Below are positions 27,780-36,983 of a stretch of DNA of 64,000 bases, in pieces (the first letter of the stretch is position 1; every line of letters begins with the position of its first letter). Source of the stretch: Pampus argenteus (taxonomy: Eukaryota; Chordata; Actinopteri; Scombriformes; Stromateidae); NCBI GenBank assembly GCA_036937835.1, contig CM072880.1:11290501-11354500 (forward strand), in the 5' to 3' direction. The position numbers were made by a program, and so were the translations under genes. The notes below the pieces were generated by a model. That model had not been told where the DNA came from, made no database searches, and saw only the letters and a program-made list of their open reading frames with translations.

Positions 27780-28400
27780 TTGAATAATCAATAAATAATT
27801 ATTTTATTATTTAATAGGATCGTATGGGAAAAGGAAATGGGTTTTATTACATAAATCCATCACGCATGATGAATGGACACACTTGTAAAGTTGGACGGGG
27901 GAGAGCCCTGTCCAGCCTGCGCCTGCGCTCGACTGCTGAGCACTTTCTCCATGTGCGGTTGTAAATATGACATTTTTGTCTCTTTGGGAGTGTCAATTGG
28001 AGTACAAGGGGGAATGGGGGAAGGGGATTGTAAATTCAGAGAGATTAATTAACCTTTTACATTTGTGATTCAGCCCTGCATCTTTTTCTGTATATTTTTG
28101 ACCCCAATGCGCAGAGGGGTGAAAGACCTGGCCGCAGACGGTCCAGGGAGTGCAGACGTCTCATTCCAAATGAGTTATTAACAGAATTTTTTGAATAGAT
28201 GGAAAAATTGTAGCCTGGCCATTTAGTGTCATAAAGGCCAGTTGGCGAGGCGGCAGAGGCCTCCTAGGGACAGGAGGCAATACCATTACAATCAAATCTG
28301 AGATGGAAGAGGGATTGAGCTGTCCATTCTGAATTTTTATATTGTCGGAGGGCCGGGGAGGAAATAATGCCATCCTGGAGTGTATTAACCTCTGGCTGGG
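27780..28400. other. Unique-sequence block, candidate conserved non-coding element
   Basis: Non-repetitive DNA with stretches such as ATCAATAAATAATTATT near 27788, CATCACGCATGATGAATGG near 27860 and TCCAAATGAGTTATTAAC near 28165. A CTCF-like match is at 28243. It lies about 1.5 kb upstream of the slc35b3 promoter. No coding frame is convincing. Enhancer-like status is inferred from composition only. Confidence 0.35.
28243..28256 (+). promoter_or_regulatory. Candidate CTCF-like site
   Basis: TGGCGAGGCGGCAG agrees with CCGCGNGGNGGCAG at all but the first two positions. It lies about 1.5 kb upstream of the slc35b3 promoter. Motif only. Confidence 0.3.
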
Positions 28401-28830
28401 GAAAGAGGACACGGAGAGAGAGAGAGAAAAAGCAAAAGAAAGCAGGCAGAGGGAGGGATTTAAGATTGGACAGCAGGGAGAGAGAAAGGCTGGAAGAGGG
28501 AGGAGGGGAATGAAGGAGGAAAAGAGAGTTTCATGCCTGTCTGGGGGAAGCCAAGAGGGGCAATCAGGGGTATGAGATGGCTGAGAGAGAGCAAGAACAG
28601 AAGAAGGGAGAGTGGGGGATAATGCAATAAGGACTTAGGAAAAAGAAAGAAATGTAAGAGAAGGAAGTTGGGGGAGCAAAGCATATATGGACATGAAGGC
28701 AGGGGGATGGAGGGGGAGGGTGGATGGGGAAGACAGTGGAGGATGAAGAAGGAAGTCTGGAAGGAATGTGGGAATGACAGGGAGGATGGCGATGAAAGAG
28801 CTAAGGTAGCGGCTGGCGAAGGAGAAGTTT
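28400..28830. repeat. Purine-rich low-complexity tract
   Basis: About 430 bases strongly biased to A and G on the + strand, with GA runs (28414-28428) and a G-quadruplex pattern at 28702-28729. A 150-codon frame on the minus strand through it is rich in Ser, Pro and Leu for compositional reasons and is not treated as a gene. Confidence 0.8.
28702..28729 (+). other. Candidate G-quadruplex motif
   Basis: G-runs of 5, 5, 3 and 4 bases with loops of 1-5 bases, inside the purine tract about 1 kb upstream of the promoter. Confidence 0.45.
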
Positions 28831-29029
28831 TCAGGAGTGATGGAATATGGACATTAGACAAATGGACAATTTTATGAGCTACAGGGCTGCCCTGCAGTGT
28901 ATACCTGCCCACTTGACAATTAGGATATTGTTTTATTGTTGAATTTTCACTTTTTGTTTACTTTTTTCATTCCAATATTAACTGCCCATAATTTCTTTGA
29001 ATGTAACTATGTTTTACTGCATTTTTTTT

Positions 29030-29236
29030 TTTTTAATTGTACGTGTAAAAGTACAGATGTATTATCAGCAAAATGTACTTAAAGTGTCATATAAGCAGTA
29101 GGGAGGGAAATGAAGATATATGCATTTGGGTAGTTTACTCTATAAGCTTACATTTATAAATGAATCATGTTTTGTTTGTCAGTCTTACAGTCTTTAAACT
29201 AACAACTACAGCTGTCAAGTTACATCCCACCAGTGG
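29030..29236 (+). repeat. Fragment of a common fish interspersed repeat
   Basis: Ordered phrases match a non-autonomous repeat I recall from many percomorph genomes: ATTATCAGCAAAATGTACTT at 29060-29079, then GGGTAGTTTACTCTATAAGC near 29128, ATGTTTTGT near 29167, ACTACAGCTGTCA, and TTACATCCCACCAGTGG at the right end. Internal parts are deleted or diverged. It ends about 460 bases before the promoter motifs. The family name cannot be given from sequence alone. Confidence 0.65.
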
Positions 29237-29699
29237 ATATATTGTCCTCAGGCTCCTGTTTTAGGCTCAGGAAGTCTGAGTTCACATTATGAATTTGACT
29301 GTTCATTAAAAGGCCTTTTTTTAAAATATTAACTGGGCCACTGCATATCATATTACTTCAGAAATTAATAGAAATGCATGTATTTTGCTTGAGGAGAAAG
29401 AAAAAAAAATCACAGAAGGGAAACATGTTACTCTACCGGTCAAACCAGTATTGCTTGCATGTGTGTAAGTGTGCAGTGTTGGCAGGAAACAATAAACTCA
29501 CCGTGTAACCACGAGATGGACTCTTTTAACACAGGTCAGGTAAGACATGTAGCATGTCGTTTTCACCAAACTGAAAGCTTGCACTAAATTACTGAACGTC
29601 CTCTTTCTCTGTCCATGTCTAATAACGAGCGCAGACAAACACTATTTCACCAACTGAAGAGCGAATAAACTTATTTAATATGTCTAATAATGTGAAGTT

Positions 29700-29795
29700 A
29701 CCTGCTAAGGCTACAGCACGTGACTCGGTTGACCAATGGCGTCACAGTTCAGAGGTCGGAGCAGAGCGGAAGTTGTTGGCCGCTTCTGATGCAGG
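29700..29795 (+). promoter_or_regulatory. slc35b3: Putative TATA-less promoter of slc35b3
   Basis: No TATA box is visible. Within about 60 bases there is CACGTGAC at 29717-29724 (USF/TFE-type E-box), CCAAT at 29733-29737 followed by GGCGTCAC (CRE-like half site), and GCGGAAGT at 29766-29773 (ETS-type). This mix is typical of housekeeping vertebrate promoters, and the segment is richer in CpG than the AT-rich DNA on both sides. It lies just upstream of the inferred leader exon. The transcription start is inferred to be near 29780-29830 and is not shown directly. Confidence 0.55.
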
Positions 29796-29827
29796 TAGCA
29801 TCCAAGCATCCTAGCATCCTAGCATCC
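29796..29827 (+). repeat. Four tandem copies of an 8-bp unit in the leader
   Basis: The unit TAGCATCC occurs at 29796-29803, 29812-29819 and 29820-29827, with one variant (AAGCATCC) at 29804-29811. It begins next to the alternative donor at 29795, so copy-number change could alter the leader. Confidence 0.85.
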
Positions 29828-29886
29828 GACGTGCTTAACATACTTCCCCAACGTGTTTTGGCTGATTGTCATTGGAGAAGAGGAAT

Positions 29887-29984
29887 ATGAAACGGTTAGA
29901 AATGCACGAAAGATGATTCCGGCATGTCCAGGGAAATGGGCTTCAGCCGGAATAGCCTCTGAAGAAGAGGATAAGCTAACGTAA
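29887..29984 (+). other. Cluster of upstream ORFs in the slc35b3 leader
   Basis: uORF1 runs 29887-29916 (9 codons plus stop). uORF2 runs 29913-29984 (23 codons plus stop) and begins inside the stop of uORF1 through the overlap ATGA. uORF3 runs 29924-29962 (12 codons plus stop) in another frame. uORF2 is in the same frame as the main coding sequence across the exon 1-exon 2 junction but ends 8 codons before that junction. If exon 1 is as inferred, these would limit or tune translation of the transporter. Confidence 0.45.
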
Positions 29985-30008
29985 AGACACCAGGAAGTGT
30001 TGTCGAAG

Positions 30009-31164
30009 GTAACAAGCTTGCTTGTTTGACTGAGAAAGCCAAAGCCACTGATAAAATATTGTGTTTCTGTAGTTGTAATTCTCTCGTATTGGTTGTGAGG
30101 ATAACGACTGGTCTTTAGACTTTAGGCTGAATAATCAGATGACAGAATCAGTTTGAGTTTATGTTGTTGAAAGCCTGCTGCTACATGTAGCACAGATAGC
30201 TTTACTGGCTATTAACGCATTTAATATGCTTTTACATTCATTACTGTTCATGACAATCTACAAATATGACTCCAGATTAGTACTAACGTTAAAGAGCACA
30301 GATCATGATATTCACGCATTCAGGGCTAATAACATGCCTTGTTAAACACACCTCAATAATGCTAAATAAGGTTAATTAATTAATTAGAAAATAATAAGCA
30401 GAACTGTCATGTCTTGGAATCAAAACTACACCATCTCTTGAGTAGTAATAAATAATTAGCAGTTTGTGAATACTTTTTTTTTAAGGAATACATAACATAT
30501 CTATCAACAGTTATGTTGCATGCACTTCTTCTGATAATGTGTTCAGAATCATAATCAGAATCTTTATTGTCATTGTATTTTGTACAACGAAAATTGAGGG
30601 ATGCTCCGTAGTGTCACTAAACGAAAAACACAACACAAAAGAAAAACAACATAGAATATAACAACACAGTACAGTGCATGAAAACAGTGCAAAAAATCTA
30701 CATTACCAATACCAATAAAGTGACGTGGTGCCTAAGTAGTTCAGTATCACAGCAACTGCAATTACAATCTGACGAGTTTTATTGCAGAAGTGCGCATGCC
30801 TTAGTCACTGTGCTCAGCTCTCTGCACAGTGTCTGCAACAATATTCATTTGCATATTCAACTGATACAGATATTGTGTAATTATGAACTGTTATGGCTTG
30901 ATTCCTTGGGTGCAACAAGTTGAACAGGTCACATAGTAATCCTTTAAGTGTGCTGAGACCTTTGTTGTTTCAGGTTAGTCAGCTAATGCTAGTTACTTCA
31001 TTGGTTTAAAAGCCGTGACAGGCTGCATTGCTAATGCAAACTGATGATAAAAAGAATGATATCTCTAGCAAACATTGAGCTCCTACTCTCTTTACTCCTA
31101 TTGGAGCCCCTGGCTGCTACACTAAATGTGATCATTGTCCGTCTCTGTCTTTATGTTCATGCAG
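30009..31164 (+). other. slc35b3: slc35b3 intron 1
   Basis: The intron separates the leader from the start-codon exon. It is AT-rich and holds an interspersed-repeat fragment at about 30541-30690. ORFs overlapping it are chance frames. Confidence 0.6.
30541..30690 (+). repeat. Interspersed repeat fragment in slc35b3 intron 1
   Basis: The motif AATCAGAATCTTTATTGTC followed by CATTGTA and TACAACGAAAATTGAG resembles, from memory, a very common teleost repeat terminus. It ends in an A-rich stretch with TGAAAACAGTGCAAAAA. Neither element boundaries nor family can be set by eye. Confidence 0.5.
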
Positions 31165-31401
31165 CTCCCAGGAGGCGCAGACACAATGAGTGCCAAATAT
31201 GGCCTGGTGGGCTACAACAGTTCACGGAAGCACATTTCAATCTCCATCCCGTCGTCCACAGAGGTGATGTCACCCCACATAAAGTCCGTGGAGGAACTGA
31301 GGGTCCTGGGAATCAACCTGAGCAGCTTCAGTGCCCCCACACAGTTCTTCATCTGTGTGGCTGGAGTCTTCCTCTTTTACCTTATATATGGATATCTGCA
31401 G
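31165..31401 (+). CDS. slc35b3: slc35b3 exon 2 (start codon; residues 1-72)
   Basis: The acceptor is TTCATGCAG|CTCCCAG, with 21 untranslated bases before ATG at 31186. The exon encodes the cytosolic N-terminus, including the conserved SPHIKSV at 29-35, and the first membrane helix (FFICVAGVF and following, about 54-72). The donor CAG|GTATAG leaves phase 0. Confidence 0.95.
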
Positions 31402-34400
31402 GTATAGTCCCCAACTATGTGTGTATATATAGTAAAATATCATGTTACGATAAAAGTGTAGTACTGTTGTGAAGTTTGTGTGTATGTCTGTGTGCATGTA
31501 TCATGAAGCTATTTTTTTCCTGATTGTGTCCATATTCGTGATTCTTTATTTTAACTCCACTCAGGAGCTGATATTTTCCGTAGAGGGATTCAAGCCTTTT
31601 GGTTGGTATCTCACTTTGGTCCAGTTTGGCTTCTACTCCATGTTTGGACTGGTGGAGCTTCAGCTCACACAGGACAAACGCAGAAGGTACAGCTAACACT
31701 ATAATCCCGTGCTCCCAAGATGACAGGCATTAATCTTGTTGTATGTATTCAACTTGCACTGCCATTTTTTTTGTAGCATTCAACTCTCACATGCTTTGTG
31801 AAATCATGTAAAGATTTTGTTAAGCAAACAGGACTGTATGATGATATTCTTAACGATGGATACACGCCTAAGGATCCATCTGTAGCTGATGTTTGTTTTT
31901 TGTTTGTTTGTTTTTTTTAAGTAAGATACCAGTACAAAAATCAGTTTCTCATTTACTTATTATTTCCCTATCTTCCAGGATACCAGGGAAGACCTATATG
32001 ATCATAGCATTCCTAACAGTGGGCACGATGGGCCTGTCTAATACCTCTCTGGGTTACTTGAACTACCCAACACAGGTCATCTTCAAGTGCTGTAAACTCA
32101 TTCCTGTCATGATTGGAGGCGTGTTCATACAAGGTCAGCTGATACTTTTTACATATGTATTTACAGACCACACATTAACTAAATATTTACTTTGGTTTCC
32201 TTTTTGCTTCAGTGTTCCTTATTATGAAATCAAGGACGTGGGAAAACCGAACTGAATTTAAGATTATTAAGTTCTGTTTTCTAGAATACCACACAGGCCG
32301 GTATATTTTAATTGTTTAATTGTGGTCAGTTGGATTTGTAGTTTTGTTTCTTTTCTCTTTAATTTTAACTTTTAACTCCTTTAATTATAAAAAGGAATTC
32401 AGCTCAAATGTGTATGGTCAAAAATATAAGTACTGGGCATTGAACAAGTTGCAGAATTCAGGAATTTTGTTGCTAGGATTTAAAAACTGGAATGTTTCTG
32501 GGGAACTTAATTAAAATAAATAATCATCAGTCAGGAGAGGTAATCATTGGAGAAGAAACATCTTGTACTTTTTGCCATCATTGCACGTTTCTTTTTGAAG
32601 CATTGTCCACCTTTCAACTCTCAGTACCTCTTTTTTTTTTTTTTATCCACGTCTGTTGTTTTCGGTTGTCAAAGCCCAGTTGGCAGTACTCACTGTTTCT
32701 CCCTGCTCTCGGTTCTGTGTGTCCTTTCATCCTCACACCGGCCCTCTCGAGGTTCCGTGTCCTCAATGTCAGACAGGTTTTGTGCATTTTTTTTCTCTTT
32801 CCTCCATCTCTCTGTGGATGGATAGATGTAAAGACCGCGGTCCCTTAAGGGGTCGAGTGAAAAACAGAAATTTTTCACTTAGATTCCAAAGAGGAAAGAA
32901 AGTGAGAGAGAGAGAGGGATGGGTGGATGGATGGAGGGGTGTGAGGTTGCATCTGATGTGAGACCCTTCAAAGGCAAGTGGGGGAATCAAAGCTGAGCGT
33001 GGCCAACCTGATGCTGCGTCCCCTTGTCATCCTCAAGGCATCCATCCGTCAGCCTGTTTTTGGCAGACTCCTTCATCCTATTGTTTTTTTCACACAGCTT
33101 TTTTTTGTGCATTGTTACGTTTGCAACTTCAGAAACTTTGAATTTTGCCCATTGTCAAAACTTTTAGTTTCATTTTAACCTGAGTCCAATGTCAACTTCC
33201 TTTTTATTTAAAAACAGGTAGATCATCTTCTAAAGTTTTTGAGTGCTTGAGGGTATATACTCTCCCTGTGCAATGTCTGAATTTGGTTTCTTAAGTTTTT
33301 GCACTGATTTTGCACTGGTATAATTTCCTAAATATTTTCCTTAAATTGATTCAGGTGACTTTAGGGGTTTCTGATTTCAGAATTATGGATGAAAGAACAT
33401 TTAAAAGGAATCAATGCTATATTCTTATGTTGCAGGTAAACGCTATAATGTGGCTGACGTGTCAGCTGCTCTCTGCATGAGTCTGGGACTCATCTGGTTT
33501 ACGCTTGCTGACAGCAAAGTGGCCCCCAACTTTAATGTCACAGGTAATATCTCCTTGATCCAACACCAGAGTGGAGTGGTTTCGCAGTCTGCAATCTAAG
33601 TATCCACATCATCATGCTGCATACTCAAGGTTATGTGCAGCATTACAGATGTATAATGAAACTAGTGCATTAAATTGGCTCACCTATTTCTTTATCAATG
33701 TACGTAAAGGCATTTAATTCAGTAGATATGATTTAAAGGACTGATACTGGACTTTAGGTTTAATTTGTGTCTCTGAATCATAACAGATTTGTATTAAATA
33801 ATGCACACACTCCCATGAATAGTGTCCTAACAGCACCCCTACTAACTTCTTGTTCGTTGTGTTTATATGTCTATGTGTCATACAGGTGTTCTCCTCATCT
33901 CCCTGGCACTGTGTGCAGACGCTGCCATTGGAAATGTGCAGGAGAAAGCCATGAAACTCCACAATGGCTCCAACTCTGAAATGGTACTCCTGTTTATCTA
34001 ACTTATAAAAGTATGAATGAGGTAAATGCAGAACGCGTAGCTCTGCTTGACTGCGTCATCAAAAACCAGACTGCTGTATCATCCACGTTTTGGCTATGTG
34101 ATTTGTGATAATCGTTATATGGTGGTGTGTTTACAGGTGCTGTACTCGTACTCCATTGGTTTTGTCTACATACTGACAGGTCTGCTCTGTTTGGGCGGGC
34201 TGGGACCAGCAGTGGCATTTTGCTCAGAGGTGAATAAGCCTTTAGATAATTAGACTATGTAGCCCACACTTATATGACTGCCCACAGAGGTCGTTTATAC
34301 AATTTATCATCTTTCACTTGCTAAAGGATTCTAAAACTCATGTCTTAGCTTTCAGATATACTGACTAATTTGCTCAGATAAACAGTATATGATAATATGT

Positions 34401-35321
34401 GTTTCCACTCTTCTGTAACTTTTTTGTGACAGGCTTTTTTTTTGATGCGTTACATCCTCATACAATGATTGAATTACATACAGTAAGCACTTTCCAGGTC
34501 ACAAATTTGTTTTCCTTCCTTTCTGTGGTGTCCTGATGTTATTGCAGCATCAGGACGTTGCAATGGTTAGTAATGAGTCCATATTAAATTTGTTCAATTT
34601 TCTTCTCCCCTTCCTCCCAGCATCCTGTGAAAACATACGGTTATGCATTCTTCTTCTCTCTTACGGGTTATTTTGGCATTTCCTTTGTGCTGGCCTTAAT
34701 CAAGCTCTTTGGCGCCCTGGTTGCAGTGACAGGTCAGAGCAACATTATAAATCTTTTATAATCTGATTCAGGTTAGATTAGTATCATTAGAGTAGACAGA
34801 AAATATTGTAACTAATATATAATAAAATGTACATAATGTAATATAACTGTATATATACCGGCCAGAGACATGAAATATCACTTTGAATATAGTCCAGGTT
34901 AGAAAGTCACATCAGTTGAACGCATTTCTTATTTCTAATTAAAATATAACTTGCATTGATGGAATTATGACTGTTTTAATTTTTTGCAGTGACCACTGGG
35001 CGGAAGGCCATGACTATCATACTTTCTTTCATGTTCTTCGCAAAACCTTTCACTTTTCAGTAAGTACTGTCACCTTTTGACTTTGATCAGTTTTCTTCTC
35101 GTTTAAGTGTGACCACTGACCTCTCCTTTGCCTAATAAAGCTGGATTTGGCTTCCCTACCCCTGGTTTTCATGTCCTCAGTCCATTTCCGAACCTTGACG
35201 ACTCCTCTACTCTGTCTCCCTGTCTCTGACTCTCACGCTCACCCTCCAACTCCTCTGTGCTGTCAAAAAGGTCTTGTTTTCTACTGTGCCTCTCCCACTC
35301 TGTTTTTCAGTCATGACTTTC

Positions 35322-35353
<32 letters not shown>

Positions 35354-35843
35354 ATACAGAAAACTTTAGTGTATCTTCAAGGCCAAGTTTGTTCCCCCTC
35401 AAGCTGGTGTGTGCCCTCCACCGTGACCAGGCTCATAGGCGCTTTCATGACTGCAGTTTACACTTTTTAAACTAAGAGAATTTTTTTTTTTATTATTTGA
35501 ATTTGTATATCCTATCAGTAAAATACCAACTTTGGTTCATTTACCTTTTTTATAAGAAAACCACAATGCATGGTGAAATACAGAGGTGTGAAATGGTGAA
35601 GCTAGTGAGCCTAGTGAGGCATTTTAGTTGCTTAAGATATTTTAAGTCTTAATACAGGCATACTGTTAAACTCTCCGTCTCTCCCTCTTCAGGTACATCT
35701 GGGGCGGCCTTTTGGTGCTCTTTGGCATCTTCTTGAATGTTTACAGTAAAAACAAAGACAAAATGAAGCTTCCCTCAATCAAGGACCTCAAGAGCTGGCT
35801 GCTGACGGGAAAGAAAGTCCGATTTCTCTCACAAAATGTATAG
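31186..35843 (+). CDS. slc35b3: Adenosine 3'-phospho 5'-phosphosulfate transporter 2 (PAPST2), nine coding exons
   Basis: Nucleotide-sugar-type antiporter that moves PAPS, the sulfate donor, from cytosol into the Golgi lumen for sulfation of glycans and proteins. Coding exons are 31186-31401, 31565-31686, 31979-32133, 33436-33543, 33886-33983, 34137-34229, 34621-34732, 34990-35059 and 35693-35843. They sum to 1125 nt (374 residues plus stop) with GT-AG borders and matching phases. The protein closely resembles vertebrate SLC35B3 as I recall it: a polar N-terminus (1-52), about ten hydrophobic helices starting near residue 54, the family stretch GYLNYPTQVIFKCCK at 138-152, an N-V-T sequon at 198-200, and a basic C-terminal tail after about 343. 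The start at 31186 is chosen because the spliced frame has a TAA upstream (29982) and no other Met between. The long human isoform has an N-terminal extension that is absent here. No frameshift or lost segment is seen, so the gene looks intact. Confidence 0.96.
31565..31686 (+). CDS. slc35b3: slc35b3 exon 3 (residues 73-113)
   Basis: The acceptor is CCACTCAG|GAG. The exon encodes ELIFSVEGF and the second helix (about 86-106), and ends in the basic loop DKRRR, whose last arginine codon is split AG|G by the intron. Confidence 0.95.
31979..32133 (+). CDS. slc35b3: slc35b3 exon 4 (residues 113-165)
   Basis: The acceptor is CTTCCAG|GATACC. It encodes IPGKTYMII, the helix 118-136 and the family hallmark NYPTQVIFKCCKLIPVM. 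The donor CAAG|GTCAGC splits glycine 165 as G|GT. Confidence 0.95.
32134..33435 (+). other. slc35b3: slc35b3 intron 4, largest intron between coding exons
   Basis: This 1302-bp intron contains T-runs (32631-32644), a GGAT-type short tandem (32916-32937) and pyrimidine-rich low-complexity DNA. Overlapping ORFs in several frames come from this composition. Confidence 0.8.
33436..33543 (+). CDS. slc35b3: slc35b3 exon 5 (residues 165-201)
   Basis: The acceptor is ATGTTGCAG|GTAAACG. It encodes KRYNVADVSAALCMSLGLIWFTLADS and the lumen-facing APNFNVTG with the N198 sequon. The donor CACAG|GTAATA splits glycine 201. This exon follows the longest internal coding intron (1302 bp). Confidence 0.95.
33886..33983 (+). 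CDS. slc35b3: slc35b3 exon 6 (residues 201-233)
   Basis: The acceptor is CATACAG|GTGTTC. It encodes VLLISLALCADAAIGNVQEKAMKL through NSEM, the conserved NVQEKAMK segment of the family. The donor is ATG|GTACTC, phase 0. Confidence 0.95.
34137..34229 (+). CDS. slc35b3: slc35b3 exon 7 (residues 234-264)
   Basis: The acceptor is GTTTACAG|GTGCTG. It encodes VLYSYSIGFVYILTGL and a glycine-rich turn ending in CSE. The donor is GAG|GTGAAT, phase 0. The intron before it is short (153 bp). Confidence 0.95.
34621..34732 (+). CDS. slc35b3: slc35b3 exon 8 (residues 265-302)
   Basis: The acceptor follows a long pyrimidine tract, CTTCCTCCCAG|CATCCT. It encodes HPVKTYGYAFFFSLTGYFG and SFVLALIKLFGALVAVT. 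The donor ACAG|GTCAGA splits valine 302. Confidence 0.95.
34990..35059 (+). CDS. slc35b3: slc35b3 exon 9 (residues 302-325)
   Basis: The acceptor is TTTTTGCAG|TGACC. This 70-base exon encodes VTTGRKAMTIILSFMFFAKP and FTF. The donor TTCA|GTAAGT matches the consensus and splits glutamine 325 as CA|G. Confidence 0.95.
35327..35353. repeat. (CA)n microsatellite in slc35b3 intron 9
   Basis: An uninterrupted AC dinucleotide run of about 13 units lies in the intron between exons 9 and 10 (35060-35692). It is likely polymorphic. Confidence 0.9.
35693..35843 (+). CDS. slc35b3: slc35b3 exon 10, coding part (residues 325-374 and stop)
   Basis: The acceptor is CCCTCTTCAG|GTACATC. It encodes the last helix (YIWGGLLVLFGIFLNVY) and a basic tail rich in lysine, ending ...FLSQNV before TAG at 35841-35843. 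The tail differs from the recalled human one, as expected for the least conserved end of the family. Confidence 0.95.
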
Positions 35844-36723
35844 GAGGCACCCATGGGCGTAGATGCAAGTCCTGTGCAGGCGCATTGTATTGTCTGTTCA
35901 GATGTAGCATTCGGAGGTCCTCCTGTCTCAGGGGTATATGCTGAAAGCATGTGCCCCAGCTACGGGCCTCATCACCATCAACATTGAGCCAAGGATGGGT
36001 ATACAGGGTTTAACTGCTAATCAGCCTCACTAACAGCTGACACAATTAAACTACGGTGTGTGATGAAGTCACTTTACCCCCGTCACCTTCTGGTGTAGTA
36101 CGGATGGATAACTGAAATAATCCAAACTATCTGCAGCAAACTGAAAGAACTCTTGTCTATTTTTTAAAAGGAGAACGGCTAGTGGGCTATTTTAAAGCGA
36201 TGCTACTGAGCCCCAAAGAAACATTTCTCAACATGGAGGACATGAGGATTTAAAAACTCTCTAAAGGGAAGCCAGCGCCTTATCTAACCAAATTACAACA
36301 GTTTTGCACTGGAAAAGACTCGTACACTTAAACCTTTCAGTGGTTGGAAAAGAAGGAAAAGAGTGAGACGCGACATATTACCGTCACGTCTTAGATGAAT
36401 GTTTGCCCCCCCCACCCTAAAAAGAAAAAGTACATATTGATTTAAAAAGGCATATTAGCCACCGCATGTGCCAGAGAGACAGAAGATGAAAATTTGTTTT
36501 ACATTAATTATTGTCTTAATGAAAGTGATTTTTATTTCATAGTTTATTGGTTGTTATTATTAACTGTCTGTGCCCTAAATCATGAAAAACGTGTGATCTG
36601 CGTGATAATATGGTGACATTTTTGGACGAGGACGTTGTTATTTGCGCCGCTGTACATCAACAATGTCAACTGCCATAATTTGCTAACCGTGTGTTTTTGG
36701 TGAAAGGGTACCTCTCTTTTTAC

Positions 36724-36729
36724 AATAAA
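36724..36729 (+). terminator. slc35b3: Proximal poly(A) signal AATAAA
   Basis: Canonical hexamer about 880 bases after the stop codon. A GT repeat beginning at 36770 can serve as the GU-rich downstream element, so cleavage near 36745-36765 is likely. Confidence 0.6.
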
Positions 36730-36769
36730 ACAAACCAAGTCGTTTCTCTTAAGGCTCATCCAATGTTTT

Positions 36770-36795
36770 GTGTGTGTATGTGTGTGTGTGTGTGT
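36770..36795. repeat. (GT)n microsatellite after the proximal poly(A) signal
   Basis: GT run with one AT interruption, starting 40 bases after AATAAA at 36724-36729. Confidence 0.9.
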
Positions 36796-36861
36796 ATGAC
36801 TTGTCAGCCAACCCTTATTCTCTCCCCTCTCCGCTTGAGAGAAGAGTTGAAATGTTGCCAA

Positions 36862-36865
<4 letters not shown>

Positions 36866-36904
<39 letters not shown>
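36866..36904. repeat. (GT)n microsatellite
   Basis: GT run of about 19 units between the two poly(A) signals of slc35b3. Confidence 0.95.
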
Positions 36905-36906
<2 letters not shown>

Positions 36907-36977
36907 ATCCATCCAGTGGCCTTAGGCATGTTTGATTAGGAGTCCTGAAAAAGAAACGATAGCACTGCTAGACAGGA

Positions 36978-36983
36978 AATAAA
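36978..36983 (+). terminator. slc35b3: Distal poly(A) signal AATAAA
   Basis: A second canonical hexamer, followed within 25 bases by a GT-rich stretch (CTGTGCCTGTGTTGT). Use of this site would carry both GT repeats (36770-36795 and 36866-36904) into the mRNA. Confidence 0.55.

Larger units (their letters stand above)
22920..27780. other. Upstream intergenic DNA with unique patches
   Basis: No supported gene. Unique-looking patches lie at about 22920-23110, 26400-26560 and 27130-27250. The rest is AT-rich DNA, CA repeats (24684-24698, 24717-24728) and a G-rich stretch at 26640-26725. Confidence 0.55.
29780..30008 (+). other. slc35b3: slc35b3 exon 1, non-coding leader (5' end approximate)
   Basis: The exon is inferred from its position between the promoter-like motifs and a good splice donor (AAG|GTAACA) after base 30008. 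Its 3' end reads in frame into exon 2, but a TAA at 29982-29984 closes that frame, so the exon adds no residues to the protein. It contains at least three short upstream ORFs and four copies of an 8-base repeat. A second possible donor, CAG|GTAGCA after 29794, would give a much shorter leader without the upstream ORFs. RNA evidence would be needed to choose between them. Confidence 0.5.

Noticed and set aside
28460..28912. 150-codon open frame on the minus strand
   Set aside because: It lies in a purine-rich tract; the product is Ser/Pro/Leu-rich low complexity with no domain or splice support.
31135..31185. In-frame upstream Met giving a 17-residue extension of slc35b3
   Set aside because: This stretch crosses the splice acceptor (CAG at 31162-31164 after a pyrimidine-rich tract); spliced mRNA would not contain that Met.
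31044..31472. 142-codon open frame on the + strand overlapping slc35b3 exon 2
   Set aside because: It reads the exon in a different frame from the conserved transporter and runs through the intron boundaries.
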